From Sipunculus nudus (lineage: Eukaryota > Annelida > Sipuncula > Golfingiida > Sipunculidae), in contig CM049306.1 in assembly GCA_026874595.1 (NCBI GenBank), positions 36,350,019 to 36,414,018 of the forward strand: a stretch of DNA of 64,000 nt, read 5' to 3'. Within the stretch, counting starts at the first letter, position 1. Every line of letters starts with the position of its first letter. The notes beneath the pieces were generated by a model. It saw only the letters and a list, made by a program, of their open reading frames with translations, searched no databases and had not been told where the DNA came from. Below are positions 44,111 to 56,780 of this stretch, in pieces. Made by a program: the position numbers and the translations under genes.

Positions 44111-47100
44111 TGTTAAGCTTGCACTAAAATCGGATATTTTTCCATGTTTTCACCATTTTCTGCTTAGTATTATACTGTTAAACCAACCTGTGTCCGCCTG
44201 TTTTAGAGATAATTTTCTTAAAGTATATATTTTTCAATTTTTCTTATAGAAATTGTAAATATATATAAATATATAAATATAAGGACAATTAAATATGGAA
44301 ATCAAGACTTTCAAAATAAAGCTCCAGTTAATGTTTCACAACATTTTGGACTCTTAAAAAATGTTCTACCATATCAAATGTGTCCCTACATAATCAGCCA
44401 ACTTTTTTTTTAGCTGCGTGGTCATAATTTTTACAATGTTTACACGACACCATCTAATGAAGTTAACTAATGTTCATGAGAGAGAAAGATATTATTACAA
44501 CGGTGTATATTATCTTATCCCGAAAGAGATAAAAACAACCAAAATCAAGGAATAAAGCATCAAAATTCAACGGGATGTGGTTTACTATTCTAGTACTGTT
44601 TTAATCATAATATGTTTGAACGACAAGGTCTTCGCCATCAAGGGTGATTGTCTGGAGGTTAATTTGCAAGAGATAATGGCTGAAAAAGGATATTTGTTTT
44701 AGATTCCAGCATAATTGCAAATCATAATGCTATTCATATGTTGAATAAGGAAGCCTTAGGGATGTGGACGTTTAAAAAGCAGCTGGCAAACTGGCATGAA
44801 GGCAGGATTAAAGTACTGAGAGAAAAGTGTATTATGCTTTTAGACTAACTTTCAAATGGAATTCTCTGGTAGATGATATAATATTCATATAAAAAACAGT
44901 TTCTTGGCAAAGGTTCCAATTCCTCATCTTCGGAGCTATACCATTACAATGGAAATCCTCAAAATTTTACTCATATTCTGATATATAGAAAATCAGAAAA
45001 TCATTACAATGTAATGAGCACCTGTGGGACAAAGTTATTGATATTATTGCCAACAAGGCATGACTATACTAATGGGTGAGAGCAATAACATAAAACATAA
45101 GGAACAAAAATATGTTTGTAGCATTGGGACTGAAGTCTGTTTAACTTTTATTTTCACTGTACAATCCTCTACACGTAAACGCTTACATATCGTTGGTGGC
45201 AAGCTAGCATTTTCTTTTCTCTTTGTATTATATATATATTAGAAATATATAGAATCAGAAAAAAAGTGCTTCATCTGTATGCAATTGAAGTGTCGTGAGA
45301 TATTGGATATTTTCTTTGGCGCAACAGTAATAGGTTCCGGGATGGATTAGGCGTGTTTTTGACGTTATTACAAGGGTTTTTGTTCGTTAATTCCTGATAG
45401 GGGAAAATCAGAGGAGATTCAAATCTCTGCTGCCTGCTGGAGCGGCTTGTGAAGTCAGTGGTGCAGCAACATGTCCGCGGCACTTTCCCCATTACAGAAT
45501 CATTATCAACAAATTGACCTACAATCCAGCCATGCATAGTGTGTGTGGTGGCAGGGAAAAGCACCGGGGACAACAACGGCACCAAACAGTGTCCAGGCGC
45601 TGAGCCATTTGTCCTACTTTGATCAGTTGGCTGCTTTCTGTCTATGGAAGCGTAAAATGGATAGTCAGGCAAACGGTACCCCTTGGGATGCTTGCGACCC
45701 CGGATGCTGACTTCATCAGCAGCAGAAGCAGCAGCTGCGACGGGCAGCCCCGCCAAAGCAGAACGCGTCCTCGCCCCCTCCGCTCCGTCCCCACGACGGT
45801 TTCAATTGGACCCTGACAATAGCAGGCCCGCCGCAATGAATCAAGCCGAATTTGCAGTTAAATCTAATAAAGCTGCTCACTTTGACGAGTGTTGCAGACC
45901 CACTGAGTCCCGTTGTATTTGATTAGGTTGTCAGATCGATTCGGGGAATACCATCACTCCCTGGCCTGTGACGGGAATTCTGTCTCAATCAGCCTCCCCG
46001 GCGAGGCTGCACCAGCATTTCAACAGGCCATGTCCTATACAAATGTAGATTCCATCAGCGCCTGTATGCACCGATCCCCAAGAAATCACCTGTCAGTTCA
46101 CCCACTGTACCATCCGCAGCGTCTAGCATGACAGCAACTGGTCGTCCTCAGAAACAGTATAACGTAATGAAACAATTGTAGATCCCCCAGGCGAAAATGA
46201 CATAAATCTAGATTTACAACCCTCAAACTCGAATGCATAAAAATCAATCGGAGAGATTCGATACTTCCCTGGTTCTGAAGGAGTTCTTGATTTATTGCCT
46301 GTAAAACCTACTCATATTGCCCGACCCCCCGATCTAGACACACCAGAAAGTAGGCCTAAAGAAATCAATGAGCAAGGGTTGTGGCTTAATGTAGAACCTG
46401 ATAGCGAATTAGATTACCGAACGGCCAACCCCACCACAAGAGCAAATCCTTCAATACTAAGACAAATTACGGCCGGCCTCTTCACTACTGGCCGGTATTC
46501 GTGTAGGGCATTACGGATATTTACCAGGCTTTATTACTTGTTGCCACTTCTCATAATTTATAGGGAAACCCGATGTTCCTAAAGTGGCAATGTCTTCACT
46601 TTGTAGATCTCTGAAGAGGACAGCTTTTGAAAAAAAAATTAGAAAAATGGCTTGTATATCAATTGGCATGTCCATGTTCTTTCAATGATGTATACCTTTG
46701 CAATATTCGGCGTGATGGTTTAACCGTTTCGTGACAGAATACGATATCTTTGAATTTTAACAAATTATGACTGTAAGATCTGAATGCGTGCAGTCAGCAA
46801 TGTCTGTTGACTGAAGGTAATCGGGTTACAATGGATAATTTACCATTAAACATGTGTGATTTAGTGCAGCAGTACATCATTTCGTTTGTTTGAGCCTTTT
46901 AGAATACAGTACGGAGAGGTATTTTACTGTGTCGTGTCAGAAGACGGTATCTTTTACTCTTACAGGATGATGGTTTGTGTATTGACTGACGTTAACCGTG
47001 TTATAATTGATTGGTTATTAATGGTAGCATCCACATAAATGCTTTTTTGTGCTGAGAATAACAAATGCGTCATAACTTTTATCTATGCATTTAAGTCTCC

Positions 47101-48955
47101 GTTAGATTAAAATTCGATTATGCATTTTTACCCGTGACTAACTTCCAGCTCCATTTAGAACGTGAGGTCTGATAGTCAATGCTTAAACCACTACAGGTTA
47201 AATGCTTGCAGGCATCTCGGGTGTTTAGTTTGGTCTTTACCGTTACATGTAGCCTGTGTGCAGTTGATACTATTGATTTACATGGAATCAAGAAGCTTTT
47301 TTTTGCGCCGGATCCATAAAATTGTCTCCTGATGTACACAAGAGGGCTTTGCAGGGAAACCACTAAAATCATAATAACCATCACTACAGCTATACCACGT
47401 GTGAAACCGATACAGGAAAAAGTTCGTCAAATCGGAGAGAAACAGCTTTGGCGTCTGGATGTTCTAATTCTTATTGTAGATAAAGTGTGATTAATGTCGG
47501 CTGGGTTATTATATCCATAAGGTCTCAATATTGCAGGCTGGGTGTACATAACTAGGGCGGCACCTGTAACTTGTGAGATTAGACTCGGTCTACAGCGCTA
47601 CGCAAACAAGTGAAATGTTGCAATGAGTAACAAGACGCTGATGCGTTTTGGCCAATTGGCTCAAACCGCTCTTCATTAATTGAATTCCGTGTTCGATTGT
47701 AACCGGTCAGGTTCAATCTGTGTTTTCAATAAGGAGCCGTAGGGCGTTTAGACAAAGAGCAGAGGACTTCTCAATTAGATCGCCCTAATCTGTAGCTCCA
47801 ATCTGCATTTTGGTCGCTGTGGTGGCGGAGGTCATCCCGTGGCCCGGGCGGGGTCGTGTCCCGGGGGACGGGCTGAGGGGCGCGGTAGCACCATCCACTG
47901 ACCCGCCCGTCTCACAGTCTTGATCGAAGATTCATTTGCTGACAGAGCGGTTGATGGATGAGATTTTCATATCAACCAGCCGAAGATGGATGATGGGTGG
48001 CCGGACTGAAAGAACAATTCCAATTTCTCTTTGTTATTCTTATCGACTTTCCGGTGGCATGCAGTTGTCATTAATTGCATGTAGGTTAGCAACATCCAGC
48101 CCGTTCCATCGTCGTATTCCTCAGACGCCGCGGGTCTATCAGAACATAATCCGGCATCTAAGAAGGCGTCCTAATCCTAAGCTAACACGATGCTAACCCG
48201 GGCTACAAAATGGCCCCCTACATCCTACAAGAGTGAAAAAACCTGACTCTGGTCGCGTGAGTACACAACCCTTGTCTGTCAGACGTATCTTTCCTTTAAA
48301 GCTTTTTATATTTCTTATAATAGGAAGGTTTTGTATCTTCTTTTCCCCTATACTGTTGATTCTGCGTGAGATTGACATATCAGCCTCCGCCCAATTCGTT
48401 AACCCCCCCGTTTACCTTGCAGGGGAAACTGCGCCAACAATTAATTAGTTGTCGGAGGAAAAACAGCCCCGGCTCTCTCTGGCCGCGGCCCGCTCAGTAA
48501 CAAAGTTTGTTCACAAAGCACGTATCCTTCTCGACATGGACTCGTACATTATGCATTCCATTACTTGCGACTCACGTCGAGCGAGTAAAATAGTTATGAA
48601 AATGAGCCCCGATAAGGCGGGATCATCGGGGCGAAGTCGACGATAGTGTCACAACTCGGCCATTTGACGACGGTCGAGGATCAACAGTGAGTGGCAGACT
48701 ACCGGTATGCACACATACACAGCTATAGGACCCCAGCTCACGTGGAGGGTCCTATAAGGATACATACCACTAGCCAGGTGAAGCTCCGTTTAGAGATGGC
48801 CAGCGATTTGGACCAGACAGTTGCTAAACAATGAGTCTAAACGCATGTGATCTTCGTTACGGGTCTGGTTTAAATCCCCCCATCACCACGTGCCTTTATT
48901 GATACAACCTTATTCAATTTGGATATACCTTATATTGGATTTACCCCGGGGATTT
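44111..48955. other. mixed stretch with GC-rich islands upstream of the putative first exon
   Basis: 44111-45300 is AT-rich and empty. GC-rich blocks lie at about 45420-46130, 47560-47930 and 48080-48700. The first has overlapping open frames on both strands (161 codons on the minus strand) without recognisable domains. The second contains GCCAATTGGC, ATTAATTG and CAATTAG motifs and a GGCCCGGGCGGGG run. These may be promoter-proximal or enhancer DNA of the gene starting at 48974. I see no further exon. Confidence 0.4.
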
Positions 48956-48973
48956 TGAGCCCGGGGGTGCGGT

Positions 48974-49099
48974 ATGGAGGAAGGGGCGGAGGGTGGAGAA
49001 GAACCACCCGTGACGGACTACTCGGCTATCAGAAGATACCTGGAAAGTATACACGTTGCACAACTTCAGGAGCAACGACAGAAAGTCCAGTCAGCAAGG
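48974..49099 (+). CDS. putative first coding exon of an unrecognised gene
   Basis: Forty-two codons open with an acidic, Gly-rich start (MEEGAEGGEE) and end in a charged helix-like run (IRRYLESIHVAQLQEQRQKV). The ATG has G at -3 and G at +4 and is the first Met after an in-frame TGA at 48956-48958. The frame reaches a strong splice donor, AAGG then GTGAGTAAAG (intron from 49100), exactly on a codon boundary (phase 0). If read through, the frame would soon end in TAA. I recognise no family. The Gln/Arg-rich end could begin a coiled coil, and an intracellular protein is likely because there is no signal peptide. No following exon is visible downstream, so the first intron may exceed 15 kb. That, and the GC-rich islands upstream, fits a developmental-type gene, but this is inference. 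Confidence 0.5.
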
Positions 49100-49105
49100 G
49101 TGAGT
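49100..49105 (+). other. candidate splice donor
   Basis: GTGAGT followed by AAAG, preceded by AAGG: a near-consensus U1 donor closing the 42-codon exon in phase 0. Confidence 0.5.
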
Positions 49106-49713
49106 AAAGTTCACATCCAAATCACACCTGTCTACACATCTCCCCCGAAACTCTAACGTGTTGCAGGTGGGATAGCTCTATGTTTTGTGTTGTCATTACT
49201 GTGCTATACTCTTACGTTTATTATGTGAGTAATCTAAGCTGGCGGCTTAAATCCTCGCAAATGTTACCGAGCATCATTTCACGCCCATTAACTAGTATAC
49301 ATATTAGTATACGAAGCCACACACGATTGTGGCTGACCCATATTCTGTTTCGGGCGTCGGGTTGTACGCTCGCGTACCACTTCAAACTGTGACGCCTCAT
49401 AAAAGAGATATTTCTGTTCATGAGGTGACTACACAGGGTCAATAGGTTATGCTCAAAGATATGAATTCAATACATAGAACGGGTGATTTCCTCTGAGTAG
49501 GTTTATATCTGAATCTTGTTCCTTGCTTCATTTGTTTCTGCGGAACTTTTCTTTCAGTAACACTTTGTACTGGATTGTCTTTACCTTTGCTCACCATGCA
49601 GTCATGTATGCACTAATTGTTTCAACACACGGACTGGTTTTCTCTTTTATCATTTTTGACAGTTTCTTGTTAAACCTAAATATTATATAAATAAGGCTTT
49701 AATGTGTTAGGGG

Positions 49714-49779
49714 TATATGAATATATATATATATATATATATACATGTGTATATAAATAAATGTATGCATGTATGTGTA

Positions 49780-49817
<38 letters not shown>

Positions 49818-49920
49818 CCTTGTTCAAAGAATTAACAGGTTAAAACACAGGCATATGAATATATACATATATACATGTGTATATAAATAAATGTATGCAT
49901 GCACGTGTAGTCTATATATG
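49714..49920. repeat. tandem duplication with (TA)n runs
   Basis: Two copies of a ~70-base unit, ACATGTGTATATAAATAAATGTATGCATG followed by GTGTAG. They start near 49742 and 49871, each bordered by (TA)n runs (49721-49742 and 49783-49815). Confidence 0.85.
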
Positions 49921-50421
49921 ACTATGTTTTCCTAAGTATAGGAGGGAATATATATGAATATACACTTATACACAAATATGTATGTATATTTTCATAAGGC
50001 TAGTGTTCATAGGTGTGCACATGCTAACACAAGCACAAACACATATATATCAGGTAATGTATCAAGCTTCCCCTTTCTTATTCCAAAGATTCACACTTGG
50101 AGTTTACCATTTATAAACAATTTTAATGCATGTGCGTTTTTTCCATGCGTACTTTTTTCCACACGTATAAGTGTACAGCATTAAGTCGATATACATGCCG
50201 CCGGAGGTTGTTTTCACATACGGCTGAGTTACGTTACATGCCACGTTAACCTTTCTCTTTGAAGCCTTGTACCTGTTTTGCCGCCCCGTTTATTTGTATT
50301 GGCGAGTTTTTCTCTTGATTCTGTCTATTATATATGTATATAGTAAATGCCGCAGTATGCTAAAGTCTATGTGCATTATATGTGGCATAACTATATTCAT
50401 GTAAAACCTAAACCTATGCAT

Positions 50422-50423
<2 letters not shown>
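49921..50423. other. gene-free stretch inside the presumed first intron
   Basis: AT-rich DNA with no exon, RNA gene or transposon recognised. Confidence 0.4.

Positions 50424-50480
<57 letters not shown>
50424..50480. repeat. (TA)n microsatellite
   Basis: About 28 TA units. Confidence 0.97.
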
Positions 50481-50484
<4 letters not shown>

Positions 50485-50583
50485 CTAACCCTTGCATTCC
50501 AATGACGAGTGTATGTTCCTTGAAGAAGAAAGGCTGTTGACTAAGAAGAACAAGATAGATTAATTAACAATTAAAACCTTTTT

Positions 50584-50587
<4 letters not shown>

Positions 50588-50636
<49 letters not shown>
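50588..50636. repeat. (TA)n microsatellite
   Basis: About 24 TA units. Confidence 0.97.
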
Positions 50637-50640
<4 letters not shown>

Positions 50641-50684
50641 CACGGTCTTCATCAGTATAAAAATGAATTTAATTCATTTCACGT

Positions 50685-50900
50685 TAAAGGTGCTTGGTCA
50701 CTTGCCAAAATGAATATTTTTCTTCCATTATCAGTTCATTTTGCTCAGTACTAAAAAAAACTTATATGCTCATACACTGTATGTTTTTTACCTGCTTTAC
50801 ATATTTTTTGGTTCTGTGTAATAATAAATACAATCACCGTGTGTCAGGTTAACGTATATAACCAGACCGCCTCCCCGAAGGGCGAACAGTTGCAATCAAC
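50685..50900 (+). mobile_element. MITE family A-like left end
   Basis: TTAA-AGGTGCTTGGTCACTTGCC (TTAA at about 50685) matches the family A terminus. The following ATCAGTTCATTTTG resembles GTCAGTTCAGTTTTG at the same distance in the copy at 57779. The right end is not found, and the boundary given is a guess. Confidence 0.45.
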
Positions 50901-51084
50901 AAAGAAAGATTAATCACATAGATGATAATTTTTTACTGTTGGTCGCCATTTTGATTTATGACAGTAGTACAAGACGCTGTTTATTTTTTTTCTTTATATT
51001 TATCATTTTTCCCGGTGCAAGTTTATGTCTGCTGTATGCGGAAATGGTTTCAGAACGAAATCTTCTCAGATACTATTATATAAC

Positions 51085-51087
<3 letters not shown>

Positions 51088-51135
<48 letters not shown>

Positions 51136-51138
51136 TAT
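51088..51138. repeat. (TA)n microsatellite
   Basis: About 20 TA units with a TTTA interruption. Confidence 0.95.
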
Positions 51139-52920
51139 ATGCCTAGTTCAAGAATGGGCACCTTTACAACAATATTACCATGGATACTTGGATACTGGGT
51201 TTTAACAAACTACATGCACTATACTTATAATCATTTAGTTTACACACAATATACATAAACGTTACATAAAATCGACGCCTGTAAGGACTGGACGTATTAA
51301 AACACTCAGAAAAAACAAAGATCAGAGGCCATCAAAACTTCGTCTGATCATTCAGGTAAATGTAGGGGAAATTAAAATGGCCCCGACGAACTGAAAATAA
51401 GCGCAAGGTTTCTCCGTGCTTTTAATCTCTTTTCCAGTTGAATCGTCTCCTGAAAACACTTAATTGTGACGACACGTTCTAACCCGGAGCTGGGTTAAAT
51501 TTAGGAGTTTCATGCAGAGTTAGGGAATCAAGAATGCTTTCCACGTATTTCACTGAATTATGCATCATCAACTCCAGATCACACTTCGGTCTTTTTTTTC
51601 AGCACAGTAAAGTATCGTTTAAACAACACAGGAAACCGCGAACTCTATCGACTTCTCACGCACCCGGGCGTCCCCTCCCGAGTGACAACACCGCCTCCTG
51701 GCGCTGAGGCAGCGAGAGGTGACAATTAATTACGGAACAATTAGAGTCCGGAAGACATGGAGCCGTTTTTCTACGAGTTACACCCCGTGCAGGCGAGGAT
51801 GTACACGTTGTGTTTGTGTATCGGCGTGTCACTGAGGCCCAGGGTCGTTGACATACACTTGTAAAGCCGACTGTATTTTCTCCGATTCATTTCCTCGCTG
51901 TCAGGTTTTTAACCAGTTAGACCCGGGTTACTACATGTGTGAGAAAAGCCAATTCGCTGGCTGGACTGCACCATTTCCATCCCATATCCTGCACAAGCAC
52001 CACACTCTACGGTTCTAACACTTCTTGCCTGATTGCATGCGCGTCTACAAGCACAAAATGGCTTCTTTTATGCGCCACTGGATTACGGATTATGTTCTCA
52101 ATGGTTACGTTTATTAGCGGCAGGGTGAAAGAAGTCCGATAGTGATAGTATATTTTATGCTACATAGTTCAAAGAAGGTCAGGTAATATTTTCGGTAAAC
52201 TTGCGTGTAAGTCTGTCTCTCCGTCTTTCCGTCTCTATGTGAAGTCACATTTTGATTTGCCAAATACCATATGTTTTAAACTAGTCAAATGTTATACATC
52301 CGTGAAATGCACACTGATATGGAGTTGTGAAATATTTTCCATTTGTATTCTGACATCGTTTAAGAAAAGACATACACTTGTGTAGTGTTAATGAATGGAA
52401 TAAGACATATATAAAGTCCTTACCTCTACATATCAACATATCAGCATTTGTGTATGCGTGTGGGACAATGAGAAAGAGAGACAAACAGGCAGGCAAAAAA
52501 GAAAAACATTCAGAGATATATATTTATGAAAAAGAAAATTTGTCTAGTCTAGCCGACAACGATAATTATATAAATCAATTTGGATCAGGACCTTTAATCC
52601 TTTCTATGGTAATGATTTAAAAATATATAGAGTGACGGATCATCTTCAGGACACGAATCCAGTACAATATGGATCATAGCGCATACGGATCCTGCAGGCG
52701 TTGGTCAGGATCATAATCATTTATACGGGTCAGGGAGACCAATGTACGAGGGTTTTGGGCCCGGACGGATCCCATACACTGCAGTTGGTCTTTACCTGGG
52801 CAACAATGCATAGGTATCGGTAATTTATCTTCGAAGTGCATGTTAAAATGGCCATGGGATGTGTAGATCACATCTTCAGTTTTTTCATCAATCTCATCAT
52901 ATATCCTCGTGATAATATTT
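51139..52920. other. gene-free stretch with a GC-richer island
   Basis: At 51640-51800 a compact GC-rich patch contains CAATTAATTACGG, CAATTAG, AGGTGACA and TCCGGAAG (homeodomain, T-box-like and ETS-like motifs). No exon or RNA gene is recognised. Confidence 0.4.
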
Positions 52921-53045
52921 CTTTCGGATGCGCTTTATCATACAGTACCCATAGTCTTTTTTTCTTTCGGAAGGGCTATATCATACTATATTCAGGGTAA
53001 TAAACCTTTCGGCTTGGCTTCGTCATACAGTACATACAGTAATAT
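52921..53045. repeat. ~42-bp imperfect tandem repeat, three copies
   Basis: CTTTCGG starts each copy at 52921, 52963 and about 53007. Each continues with GCnnnRTCATAC and CAGTAC/TATAT. Copies are diverged. Confidence 0.75.
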
Positions 53046-55872
53046 TATTTTTTTCTGATGAGTACTTCCATGAGTACTTCCTTCTCTGTTCTGTTTCCTT
53101 AGTTTCCTATCAGCATATATCCTATCCCCGGTAAAGGATTTACAACTCGCAACTAGATGTTTGCAATCGCCGAGCGATAACTGCCCCCCCCCCCCGAGCC
53201 CCTAGCCTATACCTGGGTGATAATAAGGAAAAGGCTATGGAGTAGGCTGAGGGCATGGTTCAAATAAATATCAGGTGCAAATCTGTGACCAAGAAGTAAG
53301 ATAATACCTAAAATCTCATTTTGAAAGTCAACCTAAGTCGGTCCACCTACAAAAAAAAATTACTCAATTTGAATGTGTAAACAAACTCGTCAAACAGTCT
53401 GGGCTAATTGATGCGTGCAGGTATAAAATCTATATTTTATATATAGAATTTGATACAGAGAGAGAGAGAGAGAGAAAGAGAGACAAATTATAGGTTAAAT
53501 TAGGTGTGTTACCATAGGAACCATCTGTGTGCGTGTAATGTTGAAAGAACAGAGTGATCTGATCGCCGATGCGTGCTGGTCTCGTACACACAGCCCGGGG
53601 CGGCGTGCCTTCCGTCCGCCGTCAGGGTTCCTAGAAATCTTTGTGCTGAAGGTCGACTGATAGGTTAACCTCCAAGGTAAACAAAGAGAGGTCTCATGTA
53701 GGGGTGGTCGCTGTTCCTGTAGGTCCCTGCGCTGGCGCCCCCGTCCCGGCACCTGGTCCATGCCTGCATCAATGCATCCCCTGTGGCCAGCCTGGATAAA
53801 CAACCTGTTAGATTCACATTTCCCTGCCCAGCGGCCGGCCTACCCACACATAACCTTATCGGACTGAGATTGTGTTATTCAAAGCTAAATATTCAATAAG
53901 CTCTCTCTGTTCTGAATGCCAGAACATGCTCGTCAAGGGACCTGTGTTGTTTCTTGGCATTCAGGAGTGAACCTTAAACGTGCTGCGGTGTTTCTGTTTC
54001 ATAATATTGTTTTCTTTTATTATTGTCTGCAATAAGGCAACACAAAATTGAATTGTTCCCCCGCGGGGAAAAATAGTATGGAGCGAGCCTGCGATTCGAA
54101 AAGTTATGACATTTTTCCAATTTACATACAAAAATGTGCGGCAAATATTCAATCTACTTTCTATATGAAAGACAATGTTGCTCTATTGATATGAGGTGTA
54201 CTTTAAATGGAATGAAGCAAGAGCAATTAACTCATTCGCCAATCAAAATGCCTATATCCGTGAAAAATATATTTGTCTGGCTTGGCCTAACTGGCCCGAT
54301 ATTCTTCAGAAAACACTGAAACGGGATCCCCGAACGAGATATAGACAAAGATGACTTGACCTAAATCTGGTCATGAAAATTTACCTTATGAATAGATCAT
54401 TGCACGGAATTTTAAATTTACTTTTATATAACATGCACAACATGACATTAAGTTTCAGTATTCCTATTACGATAACGAAGAATCTAAGTTTAGTTTTCAA
54501 GAATAATTTGGTTTGATTGGTCTATCAACCGCGTCCGATGATACATCGGGAATACGCCTGTGTGTGTGACAGTACAAAAACATACAGAAGTCTGTCCCAT
54601 AACCTATACCTTCGGCCCACCGGTAAACGTCCCGGTGTCCTGGTGGCCCAGTCCGCCCCTGCTGTTTGTTAATCAGGAAACGAGCAGTGCATGTGGACTT
54701 CATACAAGCAGTTTAAATATTGGAATATACTACTGGAATATGTCATCAAGACATCATTTATTAATGATCCAGGTTGGTTTTCTGCCAAACAGAAAGGTAC
54801 ATGATTACATTGCCAACGGCAGAAAAAAATGCATGCGCTTATTTATGTAAAATTCACTTAAGCACAGTTTTGTTTTGATCACGGACAAAACAAAAAGAAC
54901 TGACGATTATCTAACAGTAGGGTACTACTCTCCCTTGTATGAATTCACATAATGAATTTTGAATTATATATGACAAAACCATCACCTGGGATCAAGGGAT
55001 CAAGCTCGGTTGATCAGAGATCTTGCTTCATCGGAGACCTTACTCCAGCGATACGTATACGGGAAAACTGTTTAAGGTTAACCTCCCTGTGATAGGGATT
55101 CGTGCTGAAGAATCTGACTAATTATATAAAGACTAGTAAAGATATGATATTTGCTACTGAAATTTATTTTTGACCTTGACCTAATTTCCAAGGTCTTGCA
55201 CTCTAGAGCCGGCAGATACAGGCATTCGATTTTCATATAGCTACTGTTTACTGTCTCGATTGTGTATTTTCTGTATCATATCTAAATATGTGCTTTATTT
55301 AATCATTTTATGACAGTTTTTCAGGATATTGCTGCGATATTTTCGGCAGGAATAATTCTGATATGTATTTCTGAAGAAGTAAAACACACTCACAGGATCT
55401 TTATTATTTTATTTTTGTGGTGAGCGACATTTACTTTGCCAAGATCCCACGAGTAGGATTTTCCAGACATGCTTCCAGTCCGCTTATATACATATATCAT
55501 TTTCCTACGGTAAACATGAGCACTAGGAAATGTTAGTCATGAAATCTGAACTAGATTACATCTGATTGCTGTAGCTTGCAGTGTTTGAGTGACACAAATT
55601 ACGTATATCATAATACGATATGTTTTACAGCCCAGACTGACGAACGATTGCTTTCCAAAGGTCTGCTATTGATCATGTCTGGGTTACACACTTGAGACTT
55701 CTGCAGCTATCACATATATATTCGTATTGAAGATGATCTTATGCCTCCAAATCTTGTCTTGGATTTAAGACTACTGTAATAATATATAAAAATATATTCG
55801 CATGAAGAAATTCTGGCGACCATAATATGACATTACGTTAAAAAATAAATTGAAAATTATATTTTTATCAAT
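53046..55872. other. gene-free stretch
   Basis: A GC-rich island at 53560-53850 has a 102-codon minus-strand frame with no family match. A GA run lies at 53458-53482 and a C-run at 53184-53195. Otherwise nothing is identified. Confidence 0.45.
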
Positions 55873-55879
55873 CAAACTT

Positions 55880-56175
55880 TAAACTCTTAAAGGTAGGTCC
55901 AGTATAAGTGCTTGTATATCGATCGGAAAAGCAGACAACATGATATATGAAATGAGGTAAAGGGGTACAGCCTCTATTTGGATCTTCTTGTGCTAATCAA
56001 GTGACTTCTGTACATAATTTTCTACCAAATTTCAAATTGTTAAAGGCTGGTCAAAATCAAGTATACTTTTTTCTGACGACCGATTGGAAAAGCAGAACAA
56101 TGAGTCAGAGGTTACCGTCTCGATTTGGATGTTCTTACTTATGCAAATTAAGTTACCTCGGTCCATAAATTTCTA
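55880..56175. repeat. ~160-bp imperfect tandem duplication starting TTAAAGG
   Basis: Two copies start TTAAAGGTAGGTCCAGTAT (about 55888) and TTAAAGGCTGGTCAAAATCAAG (about 56040). They share CGATYGGAAAAGCAGAACA, CTCKATTTGGATSTTCTT, AAnTnAAGTnACnTCnGT and a TTTCTAC end. The TTAAAGG starts recall MITE family A ends. Confidence 0.75.
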
Positions 56176-56613
56176 CTCTGTGCCAGGCCCAGGCGAGCCA
56201 AACGTCTATCCCTCATGCAAGAAGCATCCTTCCGCAGTAGCTGGCATTTGCGGTCTCCCATACAAATTAACCCTTATTTATCCACTTCTGTTTCCATCTT
56301 CCAGTAATCTTTTTTTCGGCACGACACAGTCCAGATGTACATGTTCACTTGCTGCTTGAATGTGGATTTTTAGGTTTAAAGATATATGTTCAATATCCAG
56401 GGTAATTCTATTCCAGATGTTTTATTGTATCCAGATTTTTTTGTGATTGCGGTCCAGATTCTTACAAGGCAGCCGTTTCTGAAGAAGTTTGAATTATTTA
56501 ATTCAGCAGTACTGTTCAGCATGGTCTGTTCTATAGCTCCACGGCACTAGTTTCCTGGAGACGTGCTTCACACGAATATTCCCTAATGACAGGAGCTTCA
56601 TTGATGAACCTTG

Positions 56614-56780
56614 TTTGTTGAGAAAATATTAGAGGGCAATTCACAGGAGCACAGGGAGAATCCCTCCCCCCCCCCCCCCCAAACACACACATGCGCCCTC
56701 CCCCCAAGCCAACTTCATGGAAAAAAAGAATTTCACCCCCTCCCCTAAAACCCACGGTACTAAATTTCTTTCCTTCCACA
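56614..56780 (+). repeat. C-run repeat family F, copy 2
   Basis: Aligns with 33706-33840 over TTGTTGAGAA, GGGCAATTCACAGGAGCAC and the C-run, then differs in its C-rich tail. Confidence 0.6.

Noticed and set aside
45271-45756. 161-codon minus-strand frame
   Set aside because: GC-rich DNA lengthens chance frames. Frames of similar quality overlap on the plus strand and no domain is recognisable.
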